Source: JAJDFU01 sp964641965 (GTDB lineage: Bacteria; Bacteroidota; Bacteroidia; Chitinophagales; Saprospiraceae). From it: DNA of 64,000 nt. The DNA lies in the NCBI GenBank assembly GCA_964641965.1, contig CAZXLD010000015.1, positions 22,997-86,996 on the forward strand. The letters are read 5' to 3'. Shown piece by piece: positions 16,693 to 25,162 of this stretch; position 1 is the first letter of the stretch, and every line of letters begins with the position of its first letter. The notes below the pieces were generated by a model, which did not search any database, had not been told where the DNA came from, and worked only from the letters and a program-made list of their open reading frames with translations. Position numbers and translations under genes: made by a program.

Positions 16693-17337
16693 TTAACCTT
16701 TTTGAATAGCAGATTTATACACTGCCAATAGTTCGCTAAGCATCATAGCTGTAGCGCCCCACAACACTTTCCCTTGCAAATCAAAATAGGGTACGTTATT
16801 AAGGGCAATACCTTCACCTACCGTCATTTGAGTAATCTGGACTGCTCTGGGCTCCACGAATTTTAAAAAGGGAAATTCGAGGACCGATTTAACCTCTGAT
16901 ACTTGGGGTGTAAAAGCAGGAGCATAATCCAGCACACCCACAAATGGGTGAACCAAGAAATTGCTGACCGGAATATACAGCTCCGTCAAGCTCCCTAAAA
17001 CCTGAATATCACCCTGGCGTACACCAATTTCTTCTTCTGTTTCCCTAAGCGCCGTATTCTCCATCTGACCATCTTCTTCTTCGAACCGACCTCCTGGAAA
17101 TCCGATCTGACCTCTATGGCGATCCTTCGGATTATTGGAAACACGTTCGATAAATACTAAATGCCATTCCCGCTTTTTGGGATAGAGCAGGGCCATAACA
17201 CCTGCCCGATTCACTCTTTTTGGAGGGTGCACTGCATGTTTACGGCTAACATGCGCCATTTGGAATTGGGCTTCTTCTCCCGGAAGGGGTAACTCTAGCT
17301 GACTTTGAATGATATGTGGAAGGTCTGTAGTTTTCAT
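16693..17337 (-). CDS. Nudix hydrolase, CoA pyrophosphatase-like
   Basis: A 214-residue Nudix protein. The motif region reads GQIGFPGGRFEEEDG, then TALRETEEEIGV, matching the Nudix box of the NudL/CoA diphosphatase subgroup. These enzymes split CoA or acyl-CoA into 3',5'-ADP and (acyl-)phosphopantetheine. It is the first gene in the direction of transcription, 34 nt before YceI, and may belong to the operon. If so, it could affect acyl-CoA pools feeding the type III PKS, but this is only inference. A terminator separates it from hemD upstream. Confidence 0.85.
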   Translation of the reverse strand: MKTTDLPHIIQSQLELPLPGEEAQFQMAHVSRKHAVHPPKRVNRAGVMALLYPKKREWHLVFIERVSNNPKDRHRGQIGFPGGRFEEEDGQMENTALRETEEEIGVRQGDIQVLGSLTELYIPVSNFLVHPFVGVLDYAPAFTPQVSEVKSVLEFPFLKFVEPRAVQITQMTVGEGIALNNVPYFDLQGKVLWGATAMMLSELLAVYKSAIQKG

Positions 17338-17425
17338 ATGCTGGTTATGTAACCCAAAAACAGGTTCCCAGTTTCATGAAACAGCCAAATGATAAATATG
17401 GGGCCAAAGTTCTGGCTATCGTACA

Positions 17426-17467
17426 CAAAAAATAAATGGGCCTTACCGGAATCCCGCAAAGCCCATT
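17426..17467 (-). terminator. rho-independent terminator after hemD
   Basis: On the minus strand AATGGGC pairs with GCCCATT (17461-17467 with 17435-17441), with an inner CGG/CCG, and the 3' arm is followed by TATTTTTTG. It sits just past the hemD stop and isolates the type III PKS operon from the hemD transcript. Confidence 0.7.
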
Positions 17468-17490
17468 CACGATTCAAAAACAAGAAAATT

Positions 17491-18270
17491 TTAGTCCTTA
17501 TTGGAAACTTGTAAATAGCGCTCCAATGCCATGGTCATGGAAGGGATCTCTGGAGCTGGGGCCTGAATGTTAATCGTGAGCCCGTGTTCTTCAACAGCTC
17601 GGCTGGTACTATTTCCGAATACTGCAATCCGGGTTTCGTCTTGGGTAAAATCCGGAAAATTCTCGTAAAGCGATTTGATGCCAAGTGGGCTAAAAAACAC
17701 TAGCACATCGTATTTCACATCACTCAGGTCGCTCAAGTCACTGCTGACTGTTCGATACATCAAGGCATCTTTCCAATCAAACCCATTTTCCGTCAAGAAA
17801 TTAGAAACCGCCTGGCTTCCAAGATTGGAACAAGGAAGTAAAAACTTCTCTTTAGCCTTGTGTTTCTTCAGAGATTGAGCAAGATCCTGAATAGTCCGTT
17901 TTCCTACAAATACCTTCCGTTTGCGATAGGTAATGAACTTTTGAAGGTAATTAGCCACAGCACCGGTCATACAGAAATACCGGGTTTCCATAGACATTTT
18001 GATTCGCATCTCGTCAAGGATACGATGAAAATGATCTACAGCATTTTTACTGGTAAAAATGATGGCAGTATACTCATCCGGACGGACTCGTTGCTTGCGG
18101 AATTCTTTTTCGGACACACCTTCCACATGAATGAAAGGCCGCCAATCAATTTGAAGACCAAACCGTTTCTCCAATTCATAATAGGGAGAGCGTTCAGGCT
18201 TGGGTTGGGAGATGAGAATTGTTTTCACTGGTTTGTACGCCTCCTCCCTCGCTTTTGCGTTAACTGACAT
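17491..18270 (-). CDS. hemD: uroporphyrinogen-III synthase
   Basis: Closes hydroxymethylbilane to uroporphyrinogen III in haem biosynthesis. The family is poorly conserved, but the pattern fits: ILISQPKP at the start, AIIFTSKNAVDHF in the first domain, FCMTGAVANYLQ, then DVLVFFSPLGIKSL and IAVFGNSTSRAVEEHGL in the second domain. At 259 residues it is a normal length. It follows DUF4271 by 25 nt in the same direction, a gene order common in Bacteroidota, so the two are probably co-transcribed. Confidence 0.88.
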   Translation of the reverse strand: MSVNAKAREEAYKPVKTILISQPKPERSPYYELEKRFGLQIDWRPFIHVEGVSEKEFRKQRVRPDEYTAIIFTSKNAVDHFHRILDEMRIKMSMETRYFCMTGAVANYLQKFITYRKRKVFVGKRTIQDLAQSLKKHKAKEKFLLPCSNLGSQAVSNFLTENGFDWKDALMYRTVSSDLSDLSDVKYDVLVFFSPLGIKSLYENFPDFTQDETRIAVFGNSTSRAVEEHGLTINIQAPAPEIPSMTMALERYLQVSNKD

Positions 18271-18295
18271 TCAATGAAGTTTTGGGAAAAACTTA

Positions 18296-19288
18296 TTAGA
18301 ATGTCCCGATTGATGGGGCCAAAAAAAACTGTATCAATTTGACTACCACCAAAACAGGCGCGATTTCGACGGTGCAAATATACAACAAAAAATGGAAAAA
18401 GCGTCCAAGAAAATATTGATTTACAATAACCAAGGTGCGAAGGACCCGGAGTATGAGCAAAAACGAGCCGCCGATCCCTACTGCAACTAAAAGCCAAAAC
18501 CACGTCGTACTAGGCAGAAAAAGGATTAGCAGGTTAAACAGAAATAAGACTAACCCCATGGCAGTGCCAAATAAAATTATGGTGAAATGGTACAAGTTGA
18601 TTCCCCGTTTTCCAGGGAACAATAGGCGCACCCATCGAAGCAAGGCTCGCTTCGCCATGTAATGGGCAAATACCAGAAAGACCAGTAACCCCAGCCACCA
18701 CCATCCCAAATTTTGAGCTCGGATCTCCCATATCCCGATGGCATGGTATAAAAACAAGGCACCATTGAGCAAAAAGAAAACAAAAAACAAGCGAAATGGA
18801 AGGTTATCCCGGGTTTCCCTTTCCCTGAATAATTGCGTAAAGGCCCCATCCTGAAGAAGGGCCCGAATGGAGATGTATAATTCTGCTCGATAAAAGTTCA
18901 TCAGGACTGCGAAGAAAACCAGCAACCCCAGCACGATCCCGAACATCCATCCTCGGGAAAGCCCCTTTTGACCAACCAACTGTTGAGCGGGCTCTTCTAC
19001 CATGGAATCAGGGGTATTCATGTTCCGAAGCTCAAATGGATTGTCAGATCCTTCTGTAATTTCAACTGGGTTTTCAGCACGATCCTGAGTCGGATCCATT
19101 ACCAGCTCGAAGGGATTCGCCCCCTTTGTTTCCAATGGAGTTTCCTTTTTTTGAGCAGTGGTATCAGGTGTTAAGCCCGGAGCTAAATCAAACGGGTTTT
19201 TGGTTTGCTGAGCACACAGAACTGGCTGCCCTATCCAAAGGCAGACAATGCTTGCCAGAATTAGGATGATTCTACTCCTTTTGTCCAT
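18296..19288 (-). CDS. DUF4271 membrane protein with NPF[D/E]L repeats
   Basis: A 330-residue protein of unknown function. It has a signal-like first helix (residues 8-25, ending at V-L-C-A-Q-Q), a periplasmic segment of about 80 residues, and then seven or so TM helices that match DUF4271. The N-terminal segment holds a repeated short motif: NPFDL (31-35), NPFEL (58-62), NPVEI (73-77) and NPFEL (83-87). The spacing is irregular and the sequence between is disordered. It lies upstream of hemD and divergent from a histidine kinase. A link to envelope or T9SS functions has been suggested only by phylum distribution. Confidence 0.8.
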   Translation of the reverse strand: MDKRSRIILILASIVCLWIGQPVLCAQQTKNPFDLAPGLTPDTTAQKKETPLETKGANPFELVMDPTQDRAENPVEITEGSDNPFELRNMNTPDSMVEEPAQQLVGQKGLSRGWMFGIVLGLLVFFAVLMNFYRAELYISIRALLQDGAFTQLFRERETRDNLPFRLFFVFFLLNGALFLYHAIGIWEIRAQNLGWWWLGLLVFLVFAHYMAKRALLRWVRLLFPGKRGINLYHFTIILFGTAMGLVLFLFNLLILFLPSTTWFWLLVAVGIGGSFLLILRVLRTLVIVNQYFLGRFFHFLLYICTVEIAPVLVVVKLIQFFLAPSIGTF

Positions 19289-19429
19289 AGCATGTGCAAT
19301 ATAATAGATGCTCCCAGCATTATTTCTTCCCCTTCTGCCTCCAATTATTCTACCCTACAATTTCTTTATTTTGTTAATAAGCCGTTAACCGGTTTTCAGC
19401 CTATCTGGCCAGCCATTATATTGATCCCT

Positions 19430-20710
19430 ATGAGCAATCGCCGCATTCAGCAATTGGTAGTATTGGGAGCTATTGTCATTGCCACCACGGTTATTTTACA
19501 GACATTTTGGGTCTTTAATACCTGGCAGTTTAATGCATCTCAATTGGACAGACAGGTTACTTTAGCACTGAGGCGCGTGGCACAAGACCTTGCCGATGTA
19601 AATGGGAGTCAGCTATCAAATCAAGGATTGATCCTAAAAAAAACCAGCAACTATTATGTAGTAAATACCAGGGACATCATTGAACCAAGTGTACTGGAAT
19701 TTTTCCTTCGAAAACACATGGACTCGGTAGCCCTTCGATTAGATTATGAGTATGCTATTTTTGATTGCGCATCAGACGAAATGACATTCGGAAAATATGT
19801 CCGCTATAACCAACTCGAACCTTCACCCCTGCTGGAAACCCTACCAAAGGAACAAGGACTGAACTATTATTTTGGCATTCAATTCCCTACCATGGGCCAG
19901 CACTTAGTCCACCGTATGGGCTTCTCCCTTGGCTTGTCTGCTGTCTCTTTACTCTCCCTGTTCTTCTTTGCCTTTTCTCTGTATATCATCTTGAAACAAA
20001 AGCGATTATCAGAGTTGCAGAAGGATTTTATCAATAACATGACCCATGAGTTTAAGACTCCAATCTCTACCATTCGAATTGCCTCAGAGGTATTGGCTCG
20101 ATCTCCTATAGTAGGTCAAGATAACCGGCTGAAAACCTATGCTCAAATCATTCAAGAGCAGAATCAACGTTTAAATAATCAGGTAGGTCGTGTCCTACAA
20201 TTGGCCCAACTTGAGCGCAGTTCATTTATTCTGAACGGTAAACCGATAGACCTCAACCAATTGGTTACACAAGTCGCTGAAAGTATGGAGATCAGAACCA
20301 GGGAAAATGGGGGTTTGCTCTCGTTAGATTGTCCGAAGGAGGAGGTTTGGATTCAGGCAGACCCTTTTCATACCCGCAATGTGATCCACAACCTGTTGGA
20401 TAATGCTTTTAAATATGCCCAGCCCCATCCAAAGGTCCGCTTGGAACTCACACCCCACTCTGAAGCAATCCAATTGATTATCTCTGATAATGGGCCAGGC
20501 ATTCCTTCGGAATTTAAAGACAAGGTCTGGGAGAAGTTCTTTCGGGTTCCATCCGGTAACCTTCACAATGTGAAAGGATTTGGACTGGGACTGTATTATG
20601 TGAATATGATTTGCCAAAAGCAACGTTGGTCCCTTGCGTTGGAATGTCCGGTCGATGGTGGGACTACTGTTCGAATTGGTATCCCCAGAACTAAAAAGGA
20701 AATTCAATGA
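19430..20710 (+). CDS. sensor histidine kinase
   Basis: A 426-residue membrane kinase. TM1 is at 8-28, a sensor region of about 135 residues faces the periplasm, and TM2 is at 167-188. The HisKA box carries the phospho-acceptor His206 in NNMTHEFKTPIST. The ATPase domain has the N box NLLDNAFKYA, the G1 box DNGPGIP and the G2 box GFGLGLYYV. The ATG at 19430 is preferred because the longer frame back to 19292 adds a region with no homology. It overlaps its response regulator by 4 nt, forming a two-gene operon. The signal is unknown. Confidence 0.93.
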   Translation: MSNRRIQQLVVLGAIVIATTVILQTFWVFNTWQFNASQLDRQVTLALRRVAQDLADVNGSQLSNQGLILKKTSNYYVVNTRDIIEPSVLEFFLRKHMDSVALRLDYEYAIFDCASDEMTFGKYVRYNQLEPSPLLETLPKEQGLNYYFGIQFPTMGQHLVHRMGFSLGLSAVSLLSLFFFAFSLYIILKQKRLSELQKDFINNMTHEFKTPISTIRIASEVLARSPIVGQDNRLKTYAQIIQEQNQRLNNQVGRVLQLAQLERSSFILNGKPIDLNQLVTQVAESMEIRTRENGGLLSLDCPKEEVWIQADPFHTRNVIHNLLDNAFKYAQPHPKVRLELTPHSEAIQLIISDNGPGIPSEFKDKVWEKFFRVPSGNLHNVKGFGLGLYYVNMICQKQRWSLALECPVDGGTTVRIGIPRTKKEIQ

Positions 20711-21411
20711 TTCGAGGAAAACTGATGTATGTGGAAGACGATGAAAGTCTGAGCTTTGTTACGCAGGATAATCTGGAGCTGGAAGGATACCGCTTAAGCT
20801 GCTATTCGGATGGTAAAAGTGCGCTGGAGGCCTTTCGCAAGGAACCTTTTGACCTTTGCATTCTGGATGTCATGCTACCGGAAATGGATGGTTTTACCCT
20901 AGCTGAACATATTCGAGAATGGAATCCGGAGGTCCCCATCCTTTTTTTAACGGCTAAAAGCTTGCCCGAAGATCGGCTCCATGGCTTGCGGCTAGGAGCG
21001 GACGACTACCTGACGAAGCCTTTTAACATAGAGGAATTGATCTTAAAGATTGAAATATTTCTAAAGCGAAGAAAGGTCATTCCCCTAGTAGATCAGGAAA
21101 AGCCCTTCTCACTCGGTGGAGCTACATTTGATTATCCCAACCTAAATCTAAAGGTGAATGGTACAGCTCGAAAGCTCACCCAAAAGGAAGCAGACTTATT
21201 GTTGTTACTGGTCCAAAACCCCAATCAAGTACTCAAGCGGTCCGAAATTTTGATCCAGGTATGGGGTTCCGATGATTATTTTCTGGGCAGGAGCCTGGAT
21301 GTATTCATTTCGCGCCTCCGAAAATATCTCAAGGAAGAACCTTTATTACAGATCGAAACCCTCCACGGAGTTGGGTTCAGGCTGCTGACAGAAAGCTCCT
21401 TAATTCCTTGA
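20707..21411 (+). CDS. OmpR-family response regulator
   Basis: A 234-residue regulator. The receiver domain has the acidic pair near residues 10-12, phosphorylation site Asp54 in CILDVMLPEMDG, and Lys104 in YLTKPFN. The C-terminal winged helix is of OmpR/PhoB type (LTQKEADLLLLL, then SLDVFISRLRKYL). The start overlaps the kinase stop by 4 nt, so the two form a cognate pair. The downstream PpiD-like foldase has its own promoter but is 164 nt away, so envelope stress is one plausible regulon; that is inference. Confidence 0.95.
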   Translation: MIRGKLMYVEDDESLSFVTQDNLELEGYRLSCYSDGKSALEAFRKEPFDLCILDVMLPEMDGFTLAEHIREWNPEVPILFLTAKSLPEDRLHGLRLGADDYLTKPFNIEELILKIEIFLKRRKVIPLVDQEKPFSLGGATFDYPNLNLKVNGTARKLTQKEADLLLLLVQNPNQVLKRSEILIQVWGSDDYFLGRSLDVFISRLRKYLKEEPLLQIETLHGVGFRLLTESSLIP

Positions 21412-21414
21412 AAA

Positions 21415-21447
21415 TTTGGAGATTATGTAAACAAGCAATTACATTTG
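21415..21447 (+). promoter_or_regulatory. Bacteroidota-type promoter for the PpiD-like gene
   Basis: TTTG (21415-21418), then 21 nt, then TACATTTG (21440-21447). This matches the -33/-7 consensus TTTG-N19..23-TAnnTTTG at every defined base. Transcription would start near 21455, leaving a leader of about 120 nt before the ATG at 21575. Confidence 0.65.
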
Positions 21448-21574
21448 CGTGATTTTTCCCGTTATGGCAGCTTCCTGCTCCAGTTTTTTTACCGGGAAAG
21501 GCTATTTTTGCGACCTCTTGAAAAGATCCTTCTGTAGAAGGCAGGCAGAACTACTGCCGATAAAACGGAGATAC

Positions 21575-23689
21575 ATGGCACTAATCACCAAGATCAGAAA
21601 GAACTTCATTCTCATCATTATCCTTATTGGCTTAGGGCTCGGAGGATTCATTATTATGGATATGACCTCCGGGCAACAAAGTGCTTTTGGAGGTCCAAAT
21701 ACCACTCTTGGATCAATTGAAGGAGAAAAGATCAGTTACAATGACTTCATGCGAACAGACCAAGTTCGTGAACAAATGGTATTTCGAGGCAGCGACCCAT
21801 TCTTCCGCCGTGAATTACTATGGAATTTTACCGTAGAAAAAGTTCTTGTAGAACAAGAAGCAGAAGCCTTGGGCCTAGGAGTAAGTAAAACTGAGCTTTT
21901 AGACTTGCAGTTCGGCCCAAATCCAAGCCCGATCATCCAACAGTACTATCGGAATCCCAGGACAGGACAATTGGATCGCAATCAGCTCAACCAGATTAAG
22001 CAAGCGATTGAGTCCAATCAATTCTCCAACCCACAGTTTCGGGCATTTTGGGCACAACAGGAAAAGGAAGTGATCAAAGAGCGTCTGCAATCCAAATTGG
22101 GATTCATGGCTGCCAAAGGAATTTATACGCCTACTTGGATGGCCGAATTAGGTAATACGGCCCAGAATCAGCGGATGGAACTTGAGTTTGTTGCTGTTCC
22201 TTTTGATGAACTCGATAATTCCGAAGTTACCCTTACAGACGACGACCTCAAGGCTTTTATCCAAGACAATAAAGCCCGATTTACCAATAAGGAAGAAACC
22301 CGAAGAGTCGCTTATGCCACCTTCAATGTGACTCCTACAGCCTCCGATTCCGCCTCCTGGAAGAAGGTAATTGCCGATTTGATCCCTGAATTTGAAGAAA
22401 CGACCGAAGATTCCCTGTTCGTTCAGGCTCGATTCGGACGGATGGATCCCGCTTATTTGAAAAAAGATCAGGTGAGTCCCTCCTTGGCAGATACTGTTTT
22501 TTCGGTTCCAGTCGGAACCGTGATTGGTCCCTATGTAGAAGGTCGGTTTTATCAGGCAGTAAAAGTAGTGGACCGGAAAGTCCTTCCAGATTCTGTTCGA
22601 TCACGCCACATCCTGTTAAGAGCTACTACGCAGGAGGAGGCCAATGCAGCATTTAGCACAATTGATAGCCTAAAGCAAGTCCTGGAATCCGGAACGGGTA
22701 CTTGGGACTCCTTGGCCCTCGCATTCGGCACAGATGGGACGCGAACCAATGGAGGAGATCTGGGCTATGCCGCACCCAATCAAATGGTCAAGCCGTTCAA
22801 TGATTTGATCTTTTTCCAGGGTGAAGTTGGAAAATTATATGTATTGCCCACCGAGTTTGGCCTGCATTTAGTGGAAATAACGGACCGAAAATATATTGAC
22901 AATGAAGAAGGAGTAAAATTGGCATTTCTGGAACAGTCTATCCTCCCTTCAGAAGATACGCAAAAGGAACGCTATGAAGCTGCCTACGAATTTTTGGGCG
23001 GCAATCAAACCATAGCGGACCTAAGAGCTGCTACAGATAGTAGGAATATAACTTTGGAAACCTCTCCTGCATTGAAGAAGAATGACTTCAATATTGGGAC
23101 ATTAGGCTCAGGGCAATCTTCTAGAGACATCATTAAGTGGGCATTTGAAAGCGGCGATCCCGGAGATGTTTCTCCGGAGATTTACAGCTTCCGCGAACCC
23201 ACTGAAAATTATACGAACAAATACGTGGTCGTAGCACTAGAGTCGGTTCAGGACCCCGGACTGGCAAAACTTGAAAATATTCGTCAGGATATTGAACCCG
23301 AAGTAATTAACCAGAAAAAAGCAGCCTTACTCACCTCCCGGATGGAAGGAAAATCACCAGAAGCTATCGCGTCCGAATTTAGTATAGAAGTTGATTCTAT
23401 TTCTGGTGTAACTTTTAATACTTCAACCATTCCGGGTTTGGGGTACGAGCCCAATCTGGTTGCGGCTGCATTTGGCTTAGCACCGGGTGCGGAATCAGAG
23501 CCCATTGTGGGCACGAGCGCCGTATTTAAGATCCGCATGGTTGAGAAGCCGGAGGTCGGAATATTGGGTAATATCCCACAACTGAGACGTTCCCTGTCTT
23601 CTTCACCAAGACAAATGGCCCAAACTCAATTGATTTCCGGGCTTAAAGATAAAGCTTCTATCAAAGACAATCGATCAGATTTCTTTTAA
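21575..23689 (+). CDS. PpiD/SurA-like periplasmic peptidyl-prolyl isomerase
   Basis: A 704-residue membrane-anchored chaperone. A short basic N-terminus (MALITKIRKN) leads into one TM helix. A SurA_N-like helical region follows (NDFMRTDQVREQM). Near residues 341-440 there is a parvulin domain: SRHILLRA, NGGDLGYAAPNQMVKPF, then FGLHLVEITDRK. The C-terminal half is a long helical chaperone region. It assists folding of outer-membrane proteins after translocation. The ATG at 21575 is chosen because the longer frame to 21449 would include the promoter leader. A terminator follows at 23717. Confidence 0.92.
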   Translation: MALITKIRKNFILIIILIGLGLGGFIIMDMTSGQQSAFGGPNTTLGSIEGEKISYNDFMRTDQVREQMVFRGSDPFFRRELLWNFTVEKVLVEQEAEALGLGVSKTELLDLQFGPNPSPIIQQYYRNPRTGQLDRNQLNQIKQAIESNQFSNPQFRAFWAQQEKEVIKERLQSKLGFMAAKGIYTPTWMAELGNTAQNQRMELEFVAVPFDELDNSEVTLTDDDLKAFIQDNKARFTNKEETRRVAYATFNVTPTASDSASWKKVIADLIPEFEETTEDSLFVQARFGRMDPAYLKKDQVSPSLADTVFSVPVGTVIGPYVEGRFYQAVKVVDRKVLPDSVRSRHILLRATTQEEANAAFSTIDSLKQVLESGTGTWDSLALAFGTDGTRTNGGDLGYAAPNQMVKPFNDLIFFQGEVGKLYVLPTEFGLHLVEITDRKYIDNEEGVKLAFLEQSILPSEDTQKERYEAAYEFLGGNQTIADLRAATDSRNITLETSPALKKNDFNIGTLGSGQSSRDIIKWAFESGDPGDVSPEIYSFREPTENYTNKYVVVALESVQDPGLAKLENIRQDIEPEVINQKKAALLTSRMEGKSPEAIASEFSIEVDSISGVTFNTSTIPGLGYEPNLVAAAFGLAPGAESEPIVGTSAVFKIRMVEKPEVGILGNIPQLRRSLSSSPRQMAQTQLISGLKDKASIKDNRSDFF

Positions 23690-23716
23690 AGGAGTCTCCT
23701 GATATACCAGAAAAAC

Positions 23717-23751
23717 GGGGGTGCTTTCAGAGGAAAGTCATCCCCCTTTTT
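23717..23751 (+). terminator. rho-independent terminator after the PpiD-like gene
   Basis: GGGGG (23717-23721) pairs with CCCCC (23742-23746), inner CTTTC pairs with GAAAG around an AGAG loop, and TTTTT follows directly. It is 28 bp past the stop codon. Confidence 0.85.
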
Positions 23752-23817
23752 CATGATTTTTTGTCATCTTTGCCACCCGTAATCGCCGTATAAGACCAAC
23801 TTCTAAAACATTCCACC

Positions 23818-23946
23818 ATGGCTGACGAAATAAAGAATGCCGGCATCAAAGGATATTGTCTACTTGGAATTATAGTCTTCCTCCTCTTATTCACCATCCT
23901 GGTGGTAGGAATATACCAATACAACTTTCTTTACCTGGGTAATTAA
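23818..23946 (+). CDS. small single-pass membrane protein (42 residues)
   Basis: ATG at 23818 opens a frame of 42 codons ending in TAA. The peptide begins MADEIKNAGIKGYC, continues with one strongly hydrophobic helix of about 20 residues (15-34), and ends YQYNFLYLGN. The charge distribution fits a single-pass inner-membrane protein. It lies between a strong terminator and the convergent MerR gene, so it must have its own promoter, though none was recognised. I do not recognise a family. It is below the length cut-off of most gene callers. Confidence 0.5.
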   Translation: MADEIKNAGIKGYCLLGIIVFLLLFTILVVGIYQYNFLYLGN

Positions 23947-24021
23947 ACCCTTGCAGCTATTTTAGGTAGAAGTTGCTGTAGAATGGGCAGGAAGAAAGAC
24001 CAGTCTTTCAGCGCCATCTTT

Positions 24022-24936
24022 TCAATGACTTACCCTGATTCCATTTTCAGGACTCTGTACAGTCTTTAGAAATTGAATGGCTTCATCCAGACTCCGCAGA
24101 ATAGATGAGTTTTGAGGTGGATTGACTTGTTGAGCTACGATTTGATAGCCAGATAAGAGTAGATGAGTATTGGGGAAAAGCTCAGAAAGGCGATCAACGT
24201 ACCGCTGAATCGGTTCCTTCGCAAACGATTCAGTAATCATGGTAAAAATGTAATCGGGCTTGTGTATCGTACAGGCATCTTTCAAATCTCCAATTGAAAT
24301 ATCCTGGCCGATGTAGACTACGCGATTCTTCCGCACTTTTAACATATAGTGCATGAAAAGCAAGGTCAATTCTTGCTTTTCGCCCTCAGGTAGGTACAAT
24401 AAAAACTTCTTTCCAAGATGTTCGTTTGGAAGTGGTTCCTGATCAATAGCCACGATAAGCTTTTGCCGGATCAGGTAACTCATAAAATTTTCCTGGACGG
24501 GTGTAATTGAACCTGTAAGCCAGAGCAGACCCAACTTTTCGAGGAAAGGATAAATTACCTCCAACATAGTTTGCTCGAAACCCAACTGTTGTATGTTTGT
24601 ACCCACAATGCGATCAAACTTGGCTTCGTCCATCTCGATCATGGCCAAGGTAAGTGCATCGAGTTGAGTTCCATACTCCACGTTAATCTCCGAAATAGCC
24701 GCTACTTTTTCTGCCAATTCCTGCTGACTCATTTTTGCGATCCGTGATATTCGGATTCCATTTTTATTCAGCAGAGCGATGTTAAGCAAGAGCTTAAGAT
24801 CATCGTCGTTGTAGTATCGGATATTGGTCTTGGTACGCTTTGGCTGGATAATACTGTAGCGTTGCTCCCACACTCGTATAGTGTGTGCCTTGATACCGGT
24901 GAGTTTTTCCAAATCACTGATGGAATATACGGCCAC
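24022..24936 (-). CDS. MerR-family regulator with degenerate cobalamin-binding domain
   Basis: An N-terminal MerR winged helix (YSISDLEKLTGIKAHTIRVWEQRY) is followed by a helical linker and a Rossmann-like B12-binding domain, the CarH/LitR layout. The cobalamin contacts are altered. Counting from an upstream ATG at 24969, Trp150 is kept, but the E-H pair after it is E160-N161 (GSITPVQENFM). The lower-ligand histidine of CarH is Gln199 (GEKQELTLLF). Light or B12 sensing is therefore doubtful. The GTG at 24936 (VAVYSISDL) fits the family start better than 24969. No carotenoid genes are nearby. Confidence 0.88.
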   Translation of the reverse strand: MAVYSISDLEKLTGIKAHTIRVWEQRYSIIQPKRTKTNIRYYNDDDLKLLLNIALLNKNGIRISRIAKMSQQELAEKVAAISEINVEYGTQLDALTLAMIEMDEAKFDRIVGTNIQQLGFEQTMLEVIYPFLEKLGLLWLTGSITPVQENFMSYLIRQKLIVAIDQEPLPNEHLGKKFLLYLPEGEKQELTLLFMHYMLKVRKNRVVYIGQDISIGDLKDACTIHKPDYIFTMITESFAKEPIQRYVDRLSELFPNTHLLLSGYQIVAQQVNPPQNSSILRSLDEAIQFLKTVQSPENGIRVSH

Positions 24937-25162
24937 GATTAACGCTTTCTGGAGTGCATAGTGTAGCACCCTGTCATCTGAAATAATTACGTGAGTAACG
25001 CGCTCTATATTAAAAGGTTTATGCTTTTGTAAGGTTTATGACTTTTTGGATCTGGCAGAAGGTTGAGGTGCTGGAAGCAGGCTATGGCAATGAAAATTTC
25101 TATTAATTTGGAGCTTTGCCTTTCGTTGGCTGACTTTCCCTTTCATGTAAAAACTCCGGCTC

